NCBI GenBank assembly: GCA_944384195.1
Contig: CALWSK010000005.1
Location: 62,001-126,000, forward strand
Origin: an uncultured Clostridia bacterium
Lineage (GTDB): Bacteria > Bacillota > Clostridia > Lachnospirales > CAG-274
Length of the DNA stretch: 64,000 nucleotides
Reading direction: 5' to 3'
A model generated the notes under the pieces. It saw only the letters and a list, made by a program, of their open reading frames with translations. It was not told the origin of the DNA and did not search any database. The position numbers and the translations under genes are program-made. Numbering within the stretch: the stretch's first letter is position 1; each line of letters opens with the position of its first letter. Shown here piece after piece: positions 43,275 to 52,352 of this stretch.

Positions 43275-44075
43275 TATCAAAAAATATTTACTTAAATAAT
43301 ATGCTATTATTGAAAAAACTAAAGAAATAGATATAAATCTTAATCCGCTAATAATAGCTTTTAAAATATTTATATTATCTTTTCTATCTTTTTTATGTGT
43401 ATTTTCTATATCATGATTATCCGGATTATTAATCACTTTTTTATCATTATTTGTTGTTTCCTTATTTCTCCCTTTTTCAACTTCTTACATTTTACCTTTA
43501 AACTGTGGAGATGACGAAATATTTATCCATCTTGAAAACTTCGTTGTATTCATATTAAATATACCTATACCTAATACAAATATAAGTCCAAAGGTAGTAG
43601 CTATTTTATTAATCTTAAAATCATTAGGTATTTTGAATATTTTCTTAAATATTGATACAATCCAATTCCAATGTAAACCAATATGTATACCTATAAGTAT
43701 AATAAATAAAGAAGATGAAAAGAAATGCAATCTTTTTGCTAATCTAAAATCTGGTAAATTAAATATATCAAATACTATTTTAGATATAAAAATACCACTA
43801 ATCATTATTAATAACATATCTATTAATAGTAAAAAATTAACTATATAATTAACTTTTGTTTTAATAGGTATTTGCTTACTAAATAATTTTTTAGTTACAC
43901 TTATTACCCATTTTCTATTTATTATTATATGAGTAAAAAATAATAAAAATAAAACTAAACCTGCTATCTCATGAAATTTCAATCCTAATGCCATTTTATC
44001 AAACATTAAAAATAATATGATAGCCATTAATAAATCAAAAATTCCTTTAAATATACTCTTTTTAATAATAATCAC
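43272..44075 (-). pseudogene. DUF4405 membrane protein gene with an in-frame stop and no good start codon
   Basis: Residues encoded by 44075-43488 give a four-helix DUF4405 protein (cytochrome-b-like fold, with paired histidines in LKFHEIAG, FTHIIINRKW and GIHIGLHWNW). A TAA at 43487-43485 stops it after FKGKM. The same frame continues for 70 clearly protein-like residues: a charged linker, then a membrane helix (LRFISISLVFSIIAYYLSKY), to a TAA at 43274-43272. At the 5' end the only standard start is a GTG that overlaps the AGGAG site. The natural start by spacing and homology (KKSIFKGIFDLL) is an ATT at 44066. Two lesions suggest decay, although AUU initiation and a shortened product cannot be excluded. 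Confidence 0.65.
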
Positions 44076-44147
44076 TCCTAAAGTTTTTTTTATTATATCT
44101 TATAAACCTTAAAATTATCTTAAAATTAGTATATTTTTTTAATATTT

Positions 44148-45842
44148 CTATTTAGGATTTATACAAGCAGAATTTACATCTATATTTGTTTTATTATGTA
44201 TAGTATTATACAGTCTGTAGCCTCCGCTAAGATTGTAACATTTATAACCTTTTTGAGTTAATATATTATATGCTATATATCCTCTTAGTCCTATCTGGCA
44301 AGTTATATATATTTTCTTATCTTTATCTATCTTACCAAGATTTTCTCTTAACTCATCAAGCGGTATATTTATAAAATTTTCTATATGACCTCTTTTATAT
44401 TCTTTCTCTGTTCTTACATCTAATAAAAATACATCTTTATCGTTTTGTAAATTTTCTATATCTTCCCAATAAAAATTTTCTACACCATTTTCTAAAATAT
44501 TTTCTATAACAAATCCCACCATATTTACTGGGTCCTTAGCAGAAGAATATGGGGGCGCATAACAAAGTTCAAGCTTAGTCAAATCTTTGGCATAAGCTCC
44601 AAATCTTATAGCAGTAGCTAATACATCACAACGTTTGTCTACCCCTTCAAATCCTACTATTTGAGCCCCTAATATTTTACCATCTTTCTTATTATATATA
44701 GTCTTAATAGACATATTCTCACTATTAGGATAATAGCTTGCGTGATTTCCAGAATAAGTAAATACTTTATCATAGTTTAATCCTAAACTTTTTGCCATCT
44801 TTTCATTTATACCTGTTATAGCTACAGTCATGTTAAAAACTTTTAATATGGAACTTCCTTGAGTACCATCATATATACTATTTTTATTGCATATATTATC
44901 TGCTACTATTCTTCCTTGTTTATTAGCTGGTCCTGCAAGAGGTATAAATCCTTTTTTATTAGTTACAAAATTAGTTATTTCTACTGCATCTCCAACAGCA
45001 TAAATATCTTTGTCATTAGTAAGCATATTATCAGATATAACAATGCTCCCTCTTTCATTTAGTTCTATACCAGTATTTTCCAAAAATTTAGTATCTGGTA
45101 TTACTCCAATAGCTAATATAATTAAATCAACTTGTCTTTCTTCTCCATTTATAGTAGCTAATAATCCTTTATCTATCTTAGCTATCTTTTCTAAACTACT
45201 TTCTAGCTTAATTTCTACCCCTTTATCTTCTATATAGTTTCTAACTTCACAAGCCATATCAAAATCTAATGGTGCTATTATCTGATTAGCATTTTCTAAT
45301 ATACAAACATTAAGCCCTATGTTATATAAATTTTCTGCCATCTCAATACCTATATATCCACCACCTACTATAAGAGCATTCTTAGCTTTATTCTTTTGTA
45401 TATAATCTTTAATTTTATAAGTATCTGGAATATTTCTAAGACTAAATACTCCCTCAAGCTCTATACCCTCTATATTAGGCTTAAAAGGTTTTACTCCTGG
45501 AACTAAAATAAGTTTATCATAGCTTTCTTCATATATATTATCTGTTTTTAAATCTCTTACCTTTACTTTTTTATTATTTCTATCTATATCTATAACTTCA
45601 TTAAAAATTCTAACATCTATATTAAAACGTTTTCTAAAACTTTCTGGTGTTTGCAGAGTTAATTTATTTTTATCTTTTATTTTATCACCTATATAATATG
45701 GAAGTCCACAATTTGCAAAAGATATATATTCTCCTCTTTCAAACATAATTATTTCACATTCTTCATCAAGTCTTCTAAGCCTTGCTCCGGCGGAAGCACC
45801 TCCGGCTACTCCCCCTACTATTAAAACTTTTTGTTTTGACAT
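44148..45842 (-). CDS. CoA-disulfide reductase with C-terminal rhodanese domain
   Basis: A 564-residue fusion. Residues 1-445 are an FAD/NAD(P)H pyridine-nucleotide disulfide oxidoreductase: VGGVAGGASAGARLRR dinucleotide fold, active-site Cys in SFANCGLPYYIG, second nucleotide fold ALIVGGGYIGIEMAE and AVGDAVE. The C-terminal 100 residues are a rhodanese domain (DVRTEKEYKRGHIENF) with its sulfur-accepting Cys in TCQIGLRGY. The class (CoADR-RHD) reduces CoA disulfide, CoA persulfide or polysulfide and helps keep the thiol pool reduced. An AAGGAG site precedes the ATG. The DUF4405 remnant lies 72 bases downstream in the same direction. Confidence 0.92.
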   Translation of the reverse strand: MSKQKVLIVGGVAGGASAGARLRRLDEECEIIMFERGEYISFANCGLPYYIGDKIKDKNKLTLQTPESFRKRFNIDVRIFNEVIDIDRNNKKVKVRDLKTDNIYEESYDKLILVPGVKPFKPNIEGIELEGVFSLRNIPDTYKIKDYIQKNKAKNALIVGGGYIGIEMAENLYNIGLNVCILENANQIIAPLDFDMACEVRNYIEDKGVEIKLESSLEKIAKIDKGLLATINGEERQVDLIILAIGVIPDTKFLENTGIELNERGSIVISDNMLTNDKDIYAVGDAVEITNFVTNKKGFIPLAGPANKQGRIVADNICNKNSIYDGTQGSSILKVFNMTVAITGINEKMAKSLGLNYDKVFTYSGNHASYYPNSENMSIKTIYNKKDGKILGAQIVGFEGVDKRCDVLATAIRFGAYAKDLTKLELCYAPPYSSAKDPVNMVGFVIENILENGVENFYWEDIENLQNDKDVFLLDVRTEKEYKRGHIENFINIPLDELRENLGKIDKDKKIYITCQIGLRGYIAYNILTQKGYKCYNLSGGYRLYNTIHNKTNIDVNSACINPK

Positions 45843-46032
45843 AATAAAAACTCCTTAATTTTTTACTTATTTTTTCACTATACATGTTATATAAAACTAT
45901 AAATTTATTTAAATAACAAAATATTAAAGATTATATCTTTGCCTTAAAATATAACTATTATAAAATATTAAAATTATTTTTTCTGTGATTAAATCACATA
46001 TAATAAATATTCATTTTAATTTCAATTTTAGC

Positions 46033-46061
46033 TTGAAATTTATATCAAAAAAAGGCATAAT
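46033..46061 (+). promoter_or_regulatory. Promoter of the flagellin gene
   Basis: TTGAAA (46033-46038), 17 bases, CATAAT (46056-46061), 21 bases before the ATG. This fits sigma-A. A sigma-D (sigma-28) type flagellar promoter was looked for and not convincingly seen. The remaining 45843-46032 is AT-rich with nothing identifiable. Confidence 0.5.
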
Positions 46062-46082
46062 ATAAGAAGGGAGGTGTTTATT

Positions 46083-46880
46083 ATGAAAATTAATGAACCA
46101 AAAATTAATTCTCTTTCTAATAATTTAAATCAAGTAGATAAAAAAGAGAAAAAACAAGAAGAGCGTATATCTTCAGGCAAAAAAATCAACTCTGCCGCTG
46201 ATGATGCTGCTGGTCTTGCTATGGCAGAAAAAATGACTGCTCTTATTAACGGTATAGGAAAAGGTATAAACAATACATATGATATGCAAAACGCAATAAA
46301 AACTGCTGATGGAGCTCTATCTGGTATTAGTGATGGACTAAATCGTATTAGAGAACTTGGCGTTCAAGCTTCTAGTGGTATCCTTAGCAAAGATGATAAA
46401 GCATTAATTCAAGAAGAAATAAATCAAACTCTACAAGGCATAAATGATATAGCAAAAAATACACAATTTAATGGACAAAATCTTTTAGATGGTAGCTTTA
46501 AAGATAAACAAGTAGCTATGAATTCTAATGGCTCTGGAACTACTGTTTCCATAGGAGCAGCTTCTACTGATGCTCTTGGTATATCTGGATTTGACGTTAC
46601 TGGAGATAGTATAGACTTTAGCGCTTTAGACAAAGCTATAGATAGTGTTTCTACTGCTAGGACAAAAATAGGTGCTCAAATAAATCGTTTTGACCACGCA
46701 ATAGGAAGCAATACAACAACAGCTCTTAATCAACTAGCTTCTAGAAGCAAAATAGAAGATGCAGATATTGCTAAAGAAAGTATGGATATGCAAAAAAATC
46801 AAGCTCTTTCACAATATGGTATTTTCGCTCAAAAAAATGAAGCTCAAACTCAATATAATATGCTTAATGTATTATTCTAA
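46083..46880 (+). CDS. Flagellin
   Basis: A 265-residue flagellin, the secreted filament subunit. The N-terminal D0/D1 region shows RISSGKKINSAADDAAGLAMAEKM, DGALSGISDGLNRIRELGVQAS and NTQFNGQNLLDG. The C-terminal part has IDSVSTARTKIGAQINRFDHAI and ends with AQTQYNMLNVLF. The central domain is short, as in small Clostridial flagellins. The first 25 residues are Lys/Glu-rich rather than the common Asn-Leu-rich form, which makes this copy somewhat unusual. The frame opens at a GTG (46074), but the ATG at 46083 has the better spacing from GGGAGG. No other obvious flagellar gene lies nearby. Confidence 0.92.
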   Translation: MKINEPKINSLSNNLNQVDKKEKKQEERISSGKKINSAADDAAGLAMAEKMTALINGIGKGINNTYDMQNAIKTADGALSGISDGLNRIRELGVQASSGILSKDDKALIQEEINQTLQGINDIAKNTQFNGQNLLDGSFKDKQVAMNSNGSGTTVSIGAASTDALGISGFDVTGDSIDFSALDKAIDSVSTARTKIGAQINRFDHAIGSNTTTALNQLASRSKIEDADIAKESMDMQKNQALSQYGIFAQKNEAQTQYNMLNVLF

Positions 46881-46884
46881 TAAT

Positions 46885-46918
46885 AAAAAGGCGATAGATT
46901 TTATTCTACGCCTTTTTT
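46885..46918 (+). terminator. Intrinsic terminator after flagellin
   Basis: Stem AAAAAGGCG / CGCCTTTTT with an inner TAGA / TCTA pairing and T6. Confidence 0.8.
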
Positions 46919-47048
46919 ATTTTATCTCTAATAATTATAAACATGTAGAATTTTTATTAACAACAATTATTATTTTAAATATTTTCTCTCTTGCATAATC
47001 AGTTTATTTGTTGTAATCTTATACTAACAATATTTAAGGAGGGATTTT

Positions 47049-49433
47049 ATGAATAAAACTTTATACATAAAAGGTATGTCTTGTATGGGCTGTGCTAACA
47101 GTCTAGAAAAAGCTGTATCTAAACAAAATGGTATAGAAAAAGCTAGTGTGAACTTTGTAAAAGAAAGCCTTTTTATAGAATATAATAATGATTTAGATAT
47201 GAATACTATCTACAAGACTATAGAAAATCTAGGTTTTAAAGTAGTTGAAGATTTTAAAAAAATAAATCTTTTAGTTGATGGTATGTCTTGTGCTAGTTGT
47301 GTAAATTCATTAGAAAATACTTTATTAAAACAAGATGGTATAAAAGAAGTATCTGCTAATCTTACTACTAAAAAATGTCTTATTATATATGAAGATAATA
47401 TAAATATTGGTGAGATAATAAAAATAATAGAAAATTTAGGCTTTAAAGTTTTAGATGAAGAAATTGAAACTAAGCAGAATAAAGAAAAGAAAAGCTTTAA
47501 AAATATGTTATATAAACTAATATCTATAGGCATTTTTGCTATACCTTTATTTTTTATAGCTATGTTTCCTAATAATTTTATGAAACAAAATATGAAACTC
47601 TATTCTCTAGTTCAACTTTTCCTTACAATACCTATTATGGCTATAGGCTATAAATTTTATTTAAAAGGATTTAAACTTCTTTTTAAGGGGCATCCTAATA
47701 TGGATAGTCTTATAGCAGTTAGTACCTTTTCTGCTTTTATATATAGCTTATACAATACATTTTTAGTATTTAGAGACAATCTTGGTTTTAGCCATATGCT
47801 ATATTATGAAACAGTTGGAGTTATTATATTTCTTATAAGCTTTGGTAAATATCTAGAAACAATTTCTAAAGATAGAACTTCAAATGCTATAAAAAAACTT
47901 ATGGAACTTTGCCCAAAAGTTGCAACTGTACTTATAGATGGAACTGAAGTAATAATGGATATAAATAAAATAATGCCAAATGATATAGTTATATGTAAAG
48001 CAGGAGAAAAATTAGCTGTAGATGGAATTATAATAGAAGGCAGTAGTAATATAGACGAAAGTATGCTAACAGGAGAAAGCCTACCTTGTTTTAAAAAAGT
48101 AAACGATGAAGTATTTGCCGGCACTATAAACCAAGATGGATATATAAAAATAAAAGCAACTAAACCATATAAAGAAAGCTTTTTATCAAACATAATAAAA
48201 CTTGTGGAAGATGCTCAAGGAACAAAAGCACCTATAGCTAAAATAGCAGATAAAGTATCTGGATATTTTGTTCCAGTTGTTATACTTATAGCAATAGTAA
48301 GTGCTATAATATGGTATATCGTAAATAAAGATATAGAATTTTCTCTTAAAATATTTGTATCAGTCCTTGTTATAGCTTGTCCTTGTGCTCTTGGGCTTGC
48401 TACACCAACTGCTATAATGGTATCAACTGGTAAAGGAGCAGAAAATGGTATACTTATAAAAAGTGGAGAAGCCCTAGAACTAGCACATAAATTAGATGCT
48501 ATAGTATTTGATAAAACAGGAACTATAACAGAAGGAAAACCTACAGTAGTTGATATATTAGCTATAGATTTAGAAGATGAAATGCTTTTACAACTTACGG
48601 CTAGTTTAGAAAAATATTCTGAACACATATTAGCAAAAGCTATATTAAATAAAGCTAATGCAAAAAATATAAATCTTTATGATGCTAAAAATGTAGAAAT
48701 AAAAATGGGAAAAGGCATAAAAGGAAAAATAAATGACGAAGAAATTATAGCAGGCAATTTAGCTCTAATGCAAGATGAAAATATATCTATAAAAGAAAAT
48801 ATTAAAATAGATAAAACAAATACTCTTATTTATGTTGCTAAAAATAAAACTCTTGTTGGCATAATAAGTATAGCAGATGTTATAAAACAAAATAGTAAAA
48901 ATGCTATAGAAAAATTATCTAGTCTTGGTATAGAAACATATATGCTAACTGGTGATAATAAAGATGTAGCAGAATATATAGCTAAAGAAGTATCTATAAA
49001 AAATATATATGCTCAAGTTATGCCAGATGAAAAAGCAAGCTATATAGAAAGGATAAAAAATGAAGGTAAAAAAGTAGCTATGGTAGGAGATGGAATAAAT
49101 GATGCCCCTGCCCTTGCTAGCGCTAATATCGGCTTTGCTATAGGCTCTGGAACAGATATAGCTATAGATTCAGCAGATATTGTGCTTATAAAAAATGATA
49201 TAAAAGGTGTTATAGAAGCTATAGAACTTAGCAAAAAAACTATAAAAAATATTAAGCAAAATCTTTTTTGGGCATTTATATATAATATAATAGGTATACC
49301 ATTTGCTAGTGGAGTATTTTATGCCTTTGGAGGTAGTTTATTAAATCCTATGATTTGTGCTCTTGCTATGAGTCTTAGTTCTGTTTGTGTTATCTTAAAT
49401 GCTCTTAGGCTAAAAAAGGTAACTTTAGAATAA
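47049..49433 (+). CDS. copA: Copper-exporting P1B-type ATPase with two HMA domains
   Basis: A 794-residue heavy-metal pump. Two N-terminal metal-binding domains carry GMSCMGC (about 9-15) and GMSCASC (about 79-85). The membrane metal site is CPC in IACPCALGLATPTA. The phosphorylation motif is FDKTGTITEGKP, and the hinge is GDGINDAPALASANIG. The last helices carry IYNIIGIPFA and MSLSSVCVILNALRL, the Tyr-Asn and Met-Ser-Ser patterns that mark Cu(I) pumps. The nucleotide-site dipeptide is His-Ile (YSEHILAKA) instead of His-Pro; the His is kept. An AAGGAGGGA site precedes the ATG. No CsoR or CopZ gene is adjacent. Confidence 0.92.
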   Translation: MNKTLYIKGMSCMGCANSLEKAVSKQNGIEKASVNFVKESLFIEYNNDLDMNTIYKTIENLGFKVVEDFKKINLLVDGMSCASCVNSLENTLLKQDGIKEVSANLTTKKCLIIYEDNINIGEIIKIIENLGFKVLDEEIETKQNKEKKSFKNMLYKLISIGIFAIPLFFIAMFPNNFMKQNMKLYSLVQLFLTIPIMAIGYKFYLKGFKLLFKGHPNMDSLIAVSTFSAFIYSLYNTFLVFRDNLGFSHMLYYETVGVIIFLISFGKYLETISKDRTSNAIKKLMELCPKVATVLIDGTEVIMDINKIMPNDIVICKAGEKLAVDGIIIEGSSNIDESMLTGESLPCFKKVNDEVFAGTINQDGYIKIKATKPYKESFLSNIIKLVEDAQGTKAPIAKIADKVSGYFVPVVILIAIVSAIIWYIVNKDIEFSLKIFVSVLVIACPCALGLATPTAIMVSTGKGAENGILIKSGEALELAHKLDAIVFDKTGTITEGKPTVVDILAIDLEDEMLLQLTASLEKYSEHILAKAILNKANAKNINLYDAKNVEIKMGKGIKGKINDEEIIAGNLALMQDENISIKENIKIDKTNTLIYVAKNKTLVGIISIADVIKQNSKNAIEKLSSLGIETYMLTGDNKDVAEYIAKEVSIKNIYAQVMPDEKASYIERIKNEGKKVAMVGDGINDAPALASANIGFAIGSGTDIAIDSADIVLIKNDIKGVIEAIELSKKTIKNIKQNLFWAFIYNIIGIPFASGVFYAFGGSLLNPMICALAMSLSSVCVILNALRLKKVTLE

Positions 49434-49580
49434 ATATATAATATTTACAAAAAATTAAATAAATAATAGTTGAAGAAATTATGCAAAATGTATATAATAT
49501 AAATAAAATCATAAATTATTTATTTAGTAAAAATTATGCCATAAATAATCTATGAAAAGCCTAGCGAAAGGAAGGTGTTT

Positions 49581-51644
49581 ATGGAAAATAATACAAACCA
49601 ACAAAACAACAATAATAATCCACAAAATAATAACAAAAAACCAAATAAAAATACTGGTTTTACAATACTTATAATAGCTATAATTCTTACTGTTTTAGTA
49701 AATTTTGCTAGTGTATATATGTTTACAAAAACAACTCAAGAAATAAGTTATAGTAAGTTCTTATCTATGGTAAAAGAAGGTAAGGTAGAAAAAGTAGAAG
49801 TACAATCTGGTAAAATAATAATATATCCAAAAGATAAAGCTCCAGATGAAAATAATGTCTTTAAAATAGGTTCTCCTAAACAAAAACCTTTTTATACTGG
49901 AAGATTTCCAGACTTAACTTTAAAGGAAGATTTAGAAAAATATGGCGTAGAATTTAAAGCTCCTATAGTAGAAAATAATAGCTTTTTAAATTTCTTTATG
50001 TACTATATATTCCCTATTTTATTTACTTATCTTATACTTAGTTTGTTATTTAGAGGACTTAGTAAGAAAATGGGTGGCGGAGGCGGACTTTTTGGCATGA
50101 ATAAAAGTAACGCTAAAGTATATATGCAAAAAGAAACAGGAGTTACATTTAAAGATGTAGCTGGACAAGAAGAAGCTAAAGAATCCTTAAAAGAAATTGT
50201 AGATTTTTTAAATAATCCAGATAAATATGTTAAAATAGGTGCAGTACAACCTAAAGGTGCTCTTTTAGTTGGCCCTCCTGGTACTGGTAAAACTATGCTT
50301 GCTAAAGCAGTAGCCGGAGAAGCAAATGTTACATTCTTATCCATATCCGGTTCTGACTTTGTAGAAATGTATGTAGGTCTTGGTGCATCTAGGGTAAGAA
50401 GCTTATATAAACAAGCTATGGAAAATACTCCTTGTATAGTATTTATAGATGAGATAGACGCTATAGGAAAAAGAAGAGATAATGGAATGGGCGGAAATGA
50501 CGAAAGAGAGCAAACTCTTAATCAGCTTCTTTCTGAAATGGACGGCTTTGACTCTTCTAAAGGAATAGTAATATTAGCTGCTACAAATAGACCAGAAATA
50601 CTAGACAAAGCCTTATTAAGACCAGGGCGTTTTGATAGAAGAATTATAGTAGAAAGACCAGACCTTAAAGGAAGAGAAGATATCCTTAAAGTACACGCTA
50701 AAAAAGTTAAGCTAGGCAATGATGTAGACCTTAAAAAGATTGCTCTTGCAACTAGTGGAAGTGTTGGAGCTGACCTTGCTAATATGGTAAATGAGGCAGC
50801 TCTTAGAGCAGTAAGATGCGGTAGAGAAGTAGTAAAACAAGAAGACCTTATGGAGGCTGTAGAAGTAGTTATAGCCGGTAAAGAGAAAAAAGATAGGATA
50901 ATGTCTGAAAAAGAAAGAAAGATAGTAGCATATCACGAGATAGGACACGCTCTTGTATCTGCTATGTTAAAAAATACAGAACCTATCCAAAAAATTACTA
51001 TAGTTCCTAGGACTATGGGCTCTTTAGGATATACTATGCAAGTCCCAGAACAAGATAAATATTTAAATAGCAATGAAGAAATGCTAGAAGAAATTATGGT
51101 GCTTCTTGGTGGACGTTGTGCCGAAGAAGTAGAATTTAAAACAGTTACTACAGGCGCTAGTAACGATATACAAAGAGCTACTAAAATAGCTAGAAGTATG
51201 GTTACTTTATATGGTATGTCATCTAAATTTGATATGGTTGCTCTTGAAGATATAGAAAATAGATATTTAGATGGCAGAATGGTTTCAAATTGTTCTGAAC
51301 AAACTCAAAAGGAAATAGACCAAGAAGTACAATCTATTATAAAACAATGCCATATAAGAGCTAGAAAAATATTAGAAGATAACAAAAAAGCCCTTGATGA
51401 GCTTTCTGCTTATCTTATTTCTAAAGAAAATATTACTGGCGAAGAATTTATGAAAATATTAAATAAAGTAAATGGCACAAATATAATAAACGAAGGAAAA
51501 ACTAAAAAGCTACAAGAGGCAGAATATAAAAAAGACTATGACTTTAGCTATATGAAAGAAAAGAAAAATAAAAGAGCTTTAACAGATAAAAGACAAAGAA
51601 AGCTCCAAAACTTTAAACTTAGAAAAAAAAGAAAAAAAGTATAA
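49581..51644 (+). CDS. ftsH: ATP-dependent zinc metalloprotease FtsH
   Basis: A 687-residue membrane AAA+ protease that degrades membrane and regulatory proteins. An Asn-rich cytosolic start is followed by a membrane helix (about 25-48), an external domain, a second helix (about 136-158), the AAA module with Walker A GPPGTGKT (231-238), IVFIDEIDAIG and the second region of homology (NRPEILDKALLRPGRFDRR), and the zinc protease motif HEIGH (452-456). The tail is strongly basic. The frame opens at a GTG (49575), but the ATG at 49581 with GAAAGGAAGG is preferred. It is a single gene with its own terminator. Confidence 0.96.
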   Translation: MENNTNQQNNNNNPQNNNKKPNKNTGFTILIIAIILTVLVNFASVYMFTKTTQEISYSKFLSMVKEGKVEKVEVQSGKIIIYPKDKAPDENNVFKIGSPKQKPFYTGRFPDLTLKEDLEKYGVEFKAPIVENNSFLNFFMYYIFPILFTYLILSLLFRGLSKKMGGGGGLFGMNKSNAKVYMQKETGVTFKDVAGQEEAKESLKEIVDFLNNPDKYVKIGAVQPKGALLVGPPGTGKTMLAKAVAGEANVTFLSISGSDFVEMYVGLGASRVRSLYKQAMENTPCIVFIDEIDAIGKRRDNGMGGNDEREQTLNQLLSEMDGFDSSKGIVILAATNRPEILDKALLRPGRFDRRIIVERPDLKGREDILKVHAKKVKLGNDVDLKKIALATSGSVGADLANMVNEAALRAVRCGREVVKQEDLMEAVEVVIAGKEKKDRIMSEKERKIVAYHEIGHALVSAMLKNTEPIQKITIVPRTMGSLGYTMQVPEQDKYLNSNEEMLEEIMVLLGGRCAEEVEFKTVTTGASNDIQRATKIARSMVTLYGMSSKFDMVALEDIENRYLDGRMVSNCSEQTQKEIDQEVQSIIKQCHIRARKILEDNKKALDELSAYLISKENITGEEFMKILNKVNGTNIINEGKTKKLQEAEYKKDYDFSYMKEKKNKRALTDKRQRKLQNFKLRKKRKKV

Positions 51645-51677
51645 AAAAATCCTCTTAATATTAAGAGGATTTTTCTA
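51645..51677 (+). terminator. Intrinsic terminator after ftsH
   Basis: Perfect palindrome AAAATCCTCTTAAT and its complement (51646-51673) directly after the stop codon, with a T-run. It may also serve the facing small membrane gene. Confidence 0.85.
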
Positions 51678-51713
51678 TTGTAATTAAATTTAGTTTTAAT
51701 TTATAATATAAAA

Positions 51714-51989
51714 CTATTTATTTTTTTTAAATAAAGATACACTATTTATTAATATTGATATTATAGTAAGTATAAATAAGGTTTTTGATAATGATGGAAC
51801 GATATCCATTAAAGCATTTAAATCTCCTTTTAAAACAAATTCTATATTAGCACTATAAAATGAACATATAGTCAAAGCCGTAAAAGACATACTAATAAAT
51901 CTAAACCATTTTGCATCTTTATTTAAAAAAGTAAAAACTAAATTTGATATAGCAGTAATAATTGCTATAATACCTAATAAGATACACAT
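51714..51989 (-). CDS. Small membrane protein of unknown function
   Basis: A 91-residue protein with three likely membrane helices: about 2-22 (ILLGIIAIITAISNLVF), about 31-48 (ISMSFTALTICSFYSA) and about 67-86 (LSKTLFILTIISILINSV). It ends in a basic tail, LFKKNK. It is not recognised; similar short proteins are widespread and unnamed in Clostridia. TAGGAGTATCCTT gives a well-spaced ribosome site, which supports a real gene. It stands alone, convergent with ftsH. Confidence 0.65.
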   Translation of the reverse strand: MCILLGIIAIITAISNLVFTFLNKDAKWFRFISMSFTALTICSFYSANIEFVLKGDLNALMDIVPSLSKTLFILTIISILINSVSLFKKNK

Positions 51990-52352
51990 AAGGATACTCC
52001 TAAATTATATATTTTATTAATAATATCATATATAAATCTATTTTTCAAATATTTATAAAAAGAAGTATTGAAAAGTTTCAATACTTCTTTTATCTTACTT
52101 TTGAATATGTTTTTTATTACTTATTAAACTCCATAATTATTAAAGTAATTTTAATTATAAATTTCTACAGAAGGTAATACAATAGCTACTATATAAGCGA
52201 TAATTAAAGCTATTTTCTTCTAAATTTATATTACAACTAATATAATATATAACTATATTTTATTTTATTAATAACTATAACATATTATATTCTTTATATT
52301 TTATAAATAAGGTATATTATAATATTTTTGATTTTTATATAGTATATTTTTT
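51990..52352. other. Non-coding stretch between the small membrane gene and the SpoIID gene
   Basis: No gene with a usable start was found here. The stretch holds one strong hairpin (52057-52092) and very AT-rich sequence with weak dyads. A 12-base word, GGTAATACAATA (52173-52184), recurs at 53428-53439 in the other non-coding stretch on the far side of the SpoIID gene. A long untranslated 3' end of the SpoIID transcript or a small RNA are both possible. Confidence 0.4.
52057..52092 (-). terminator. Intrinsic terminator on the minus strand
   Basis: Stem AGAAGTATTGAAA and its complement with a two-base centre (52061-52088), followed on the minus strand by T5. It would end transcripts coming from the SpoIID gene or from the non-coding stretch next to it. 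Confidence 0.7.

Noticed and set aside
46916-47048. CsoR- or CopY-type operator ahead of the copper pump.
   Set aside because: No GC-rich dyad or CopY box is visible in this AT-rich leader, and no well-spaced promoter pair was convincing.
52120-52225. A minus-strand frame encoding a short hydrophobic peptide (KKIALIIAYIVAIVLPSVE...) followed by a stop.
   Set aside because: It is preceded directly by a TAG and has no ATG, GTG or TTG and no ribosome site. It is probably chance or a remnant.
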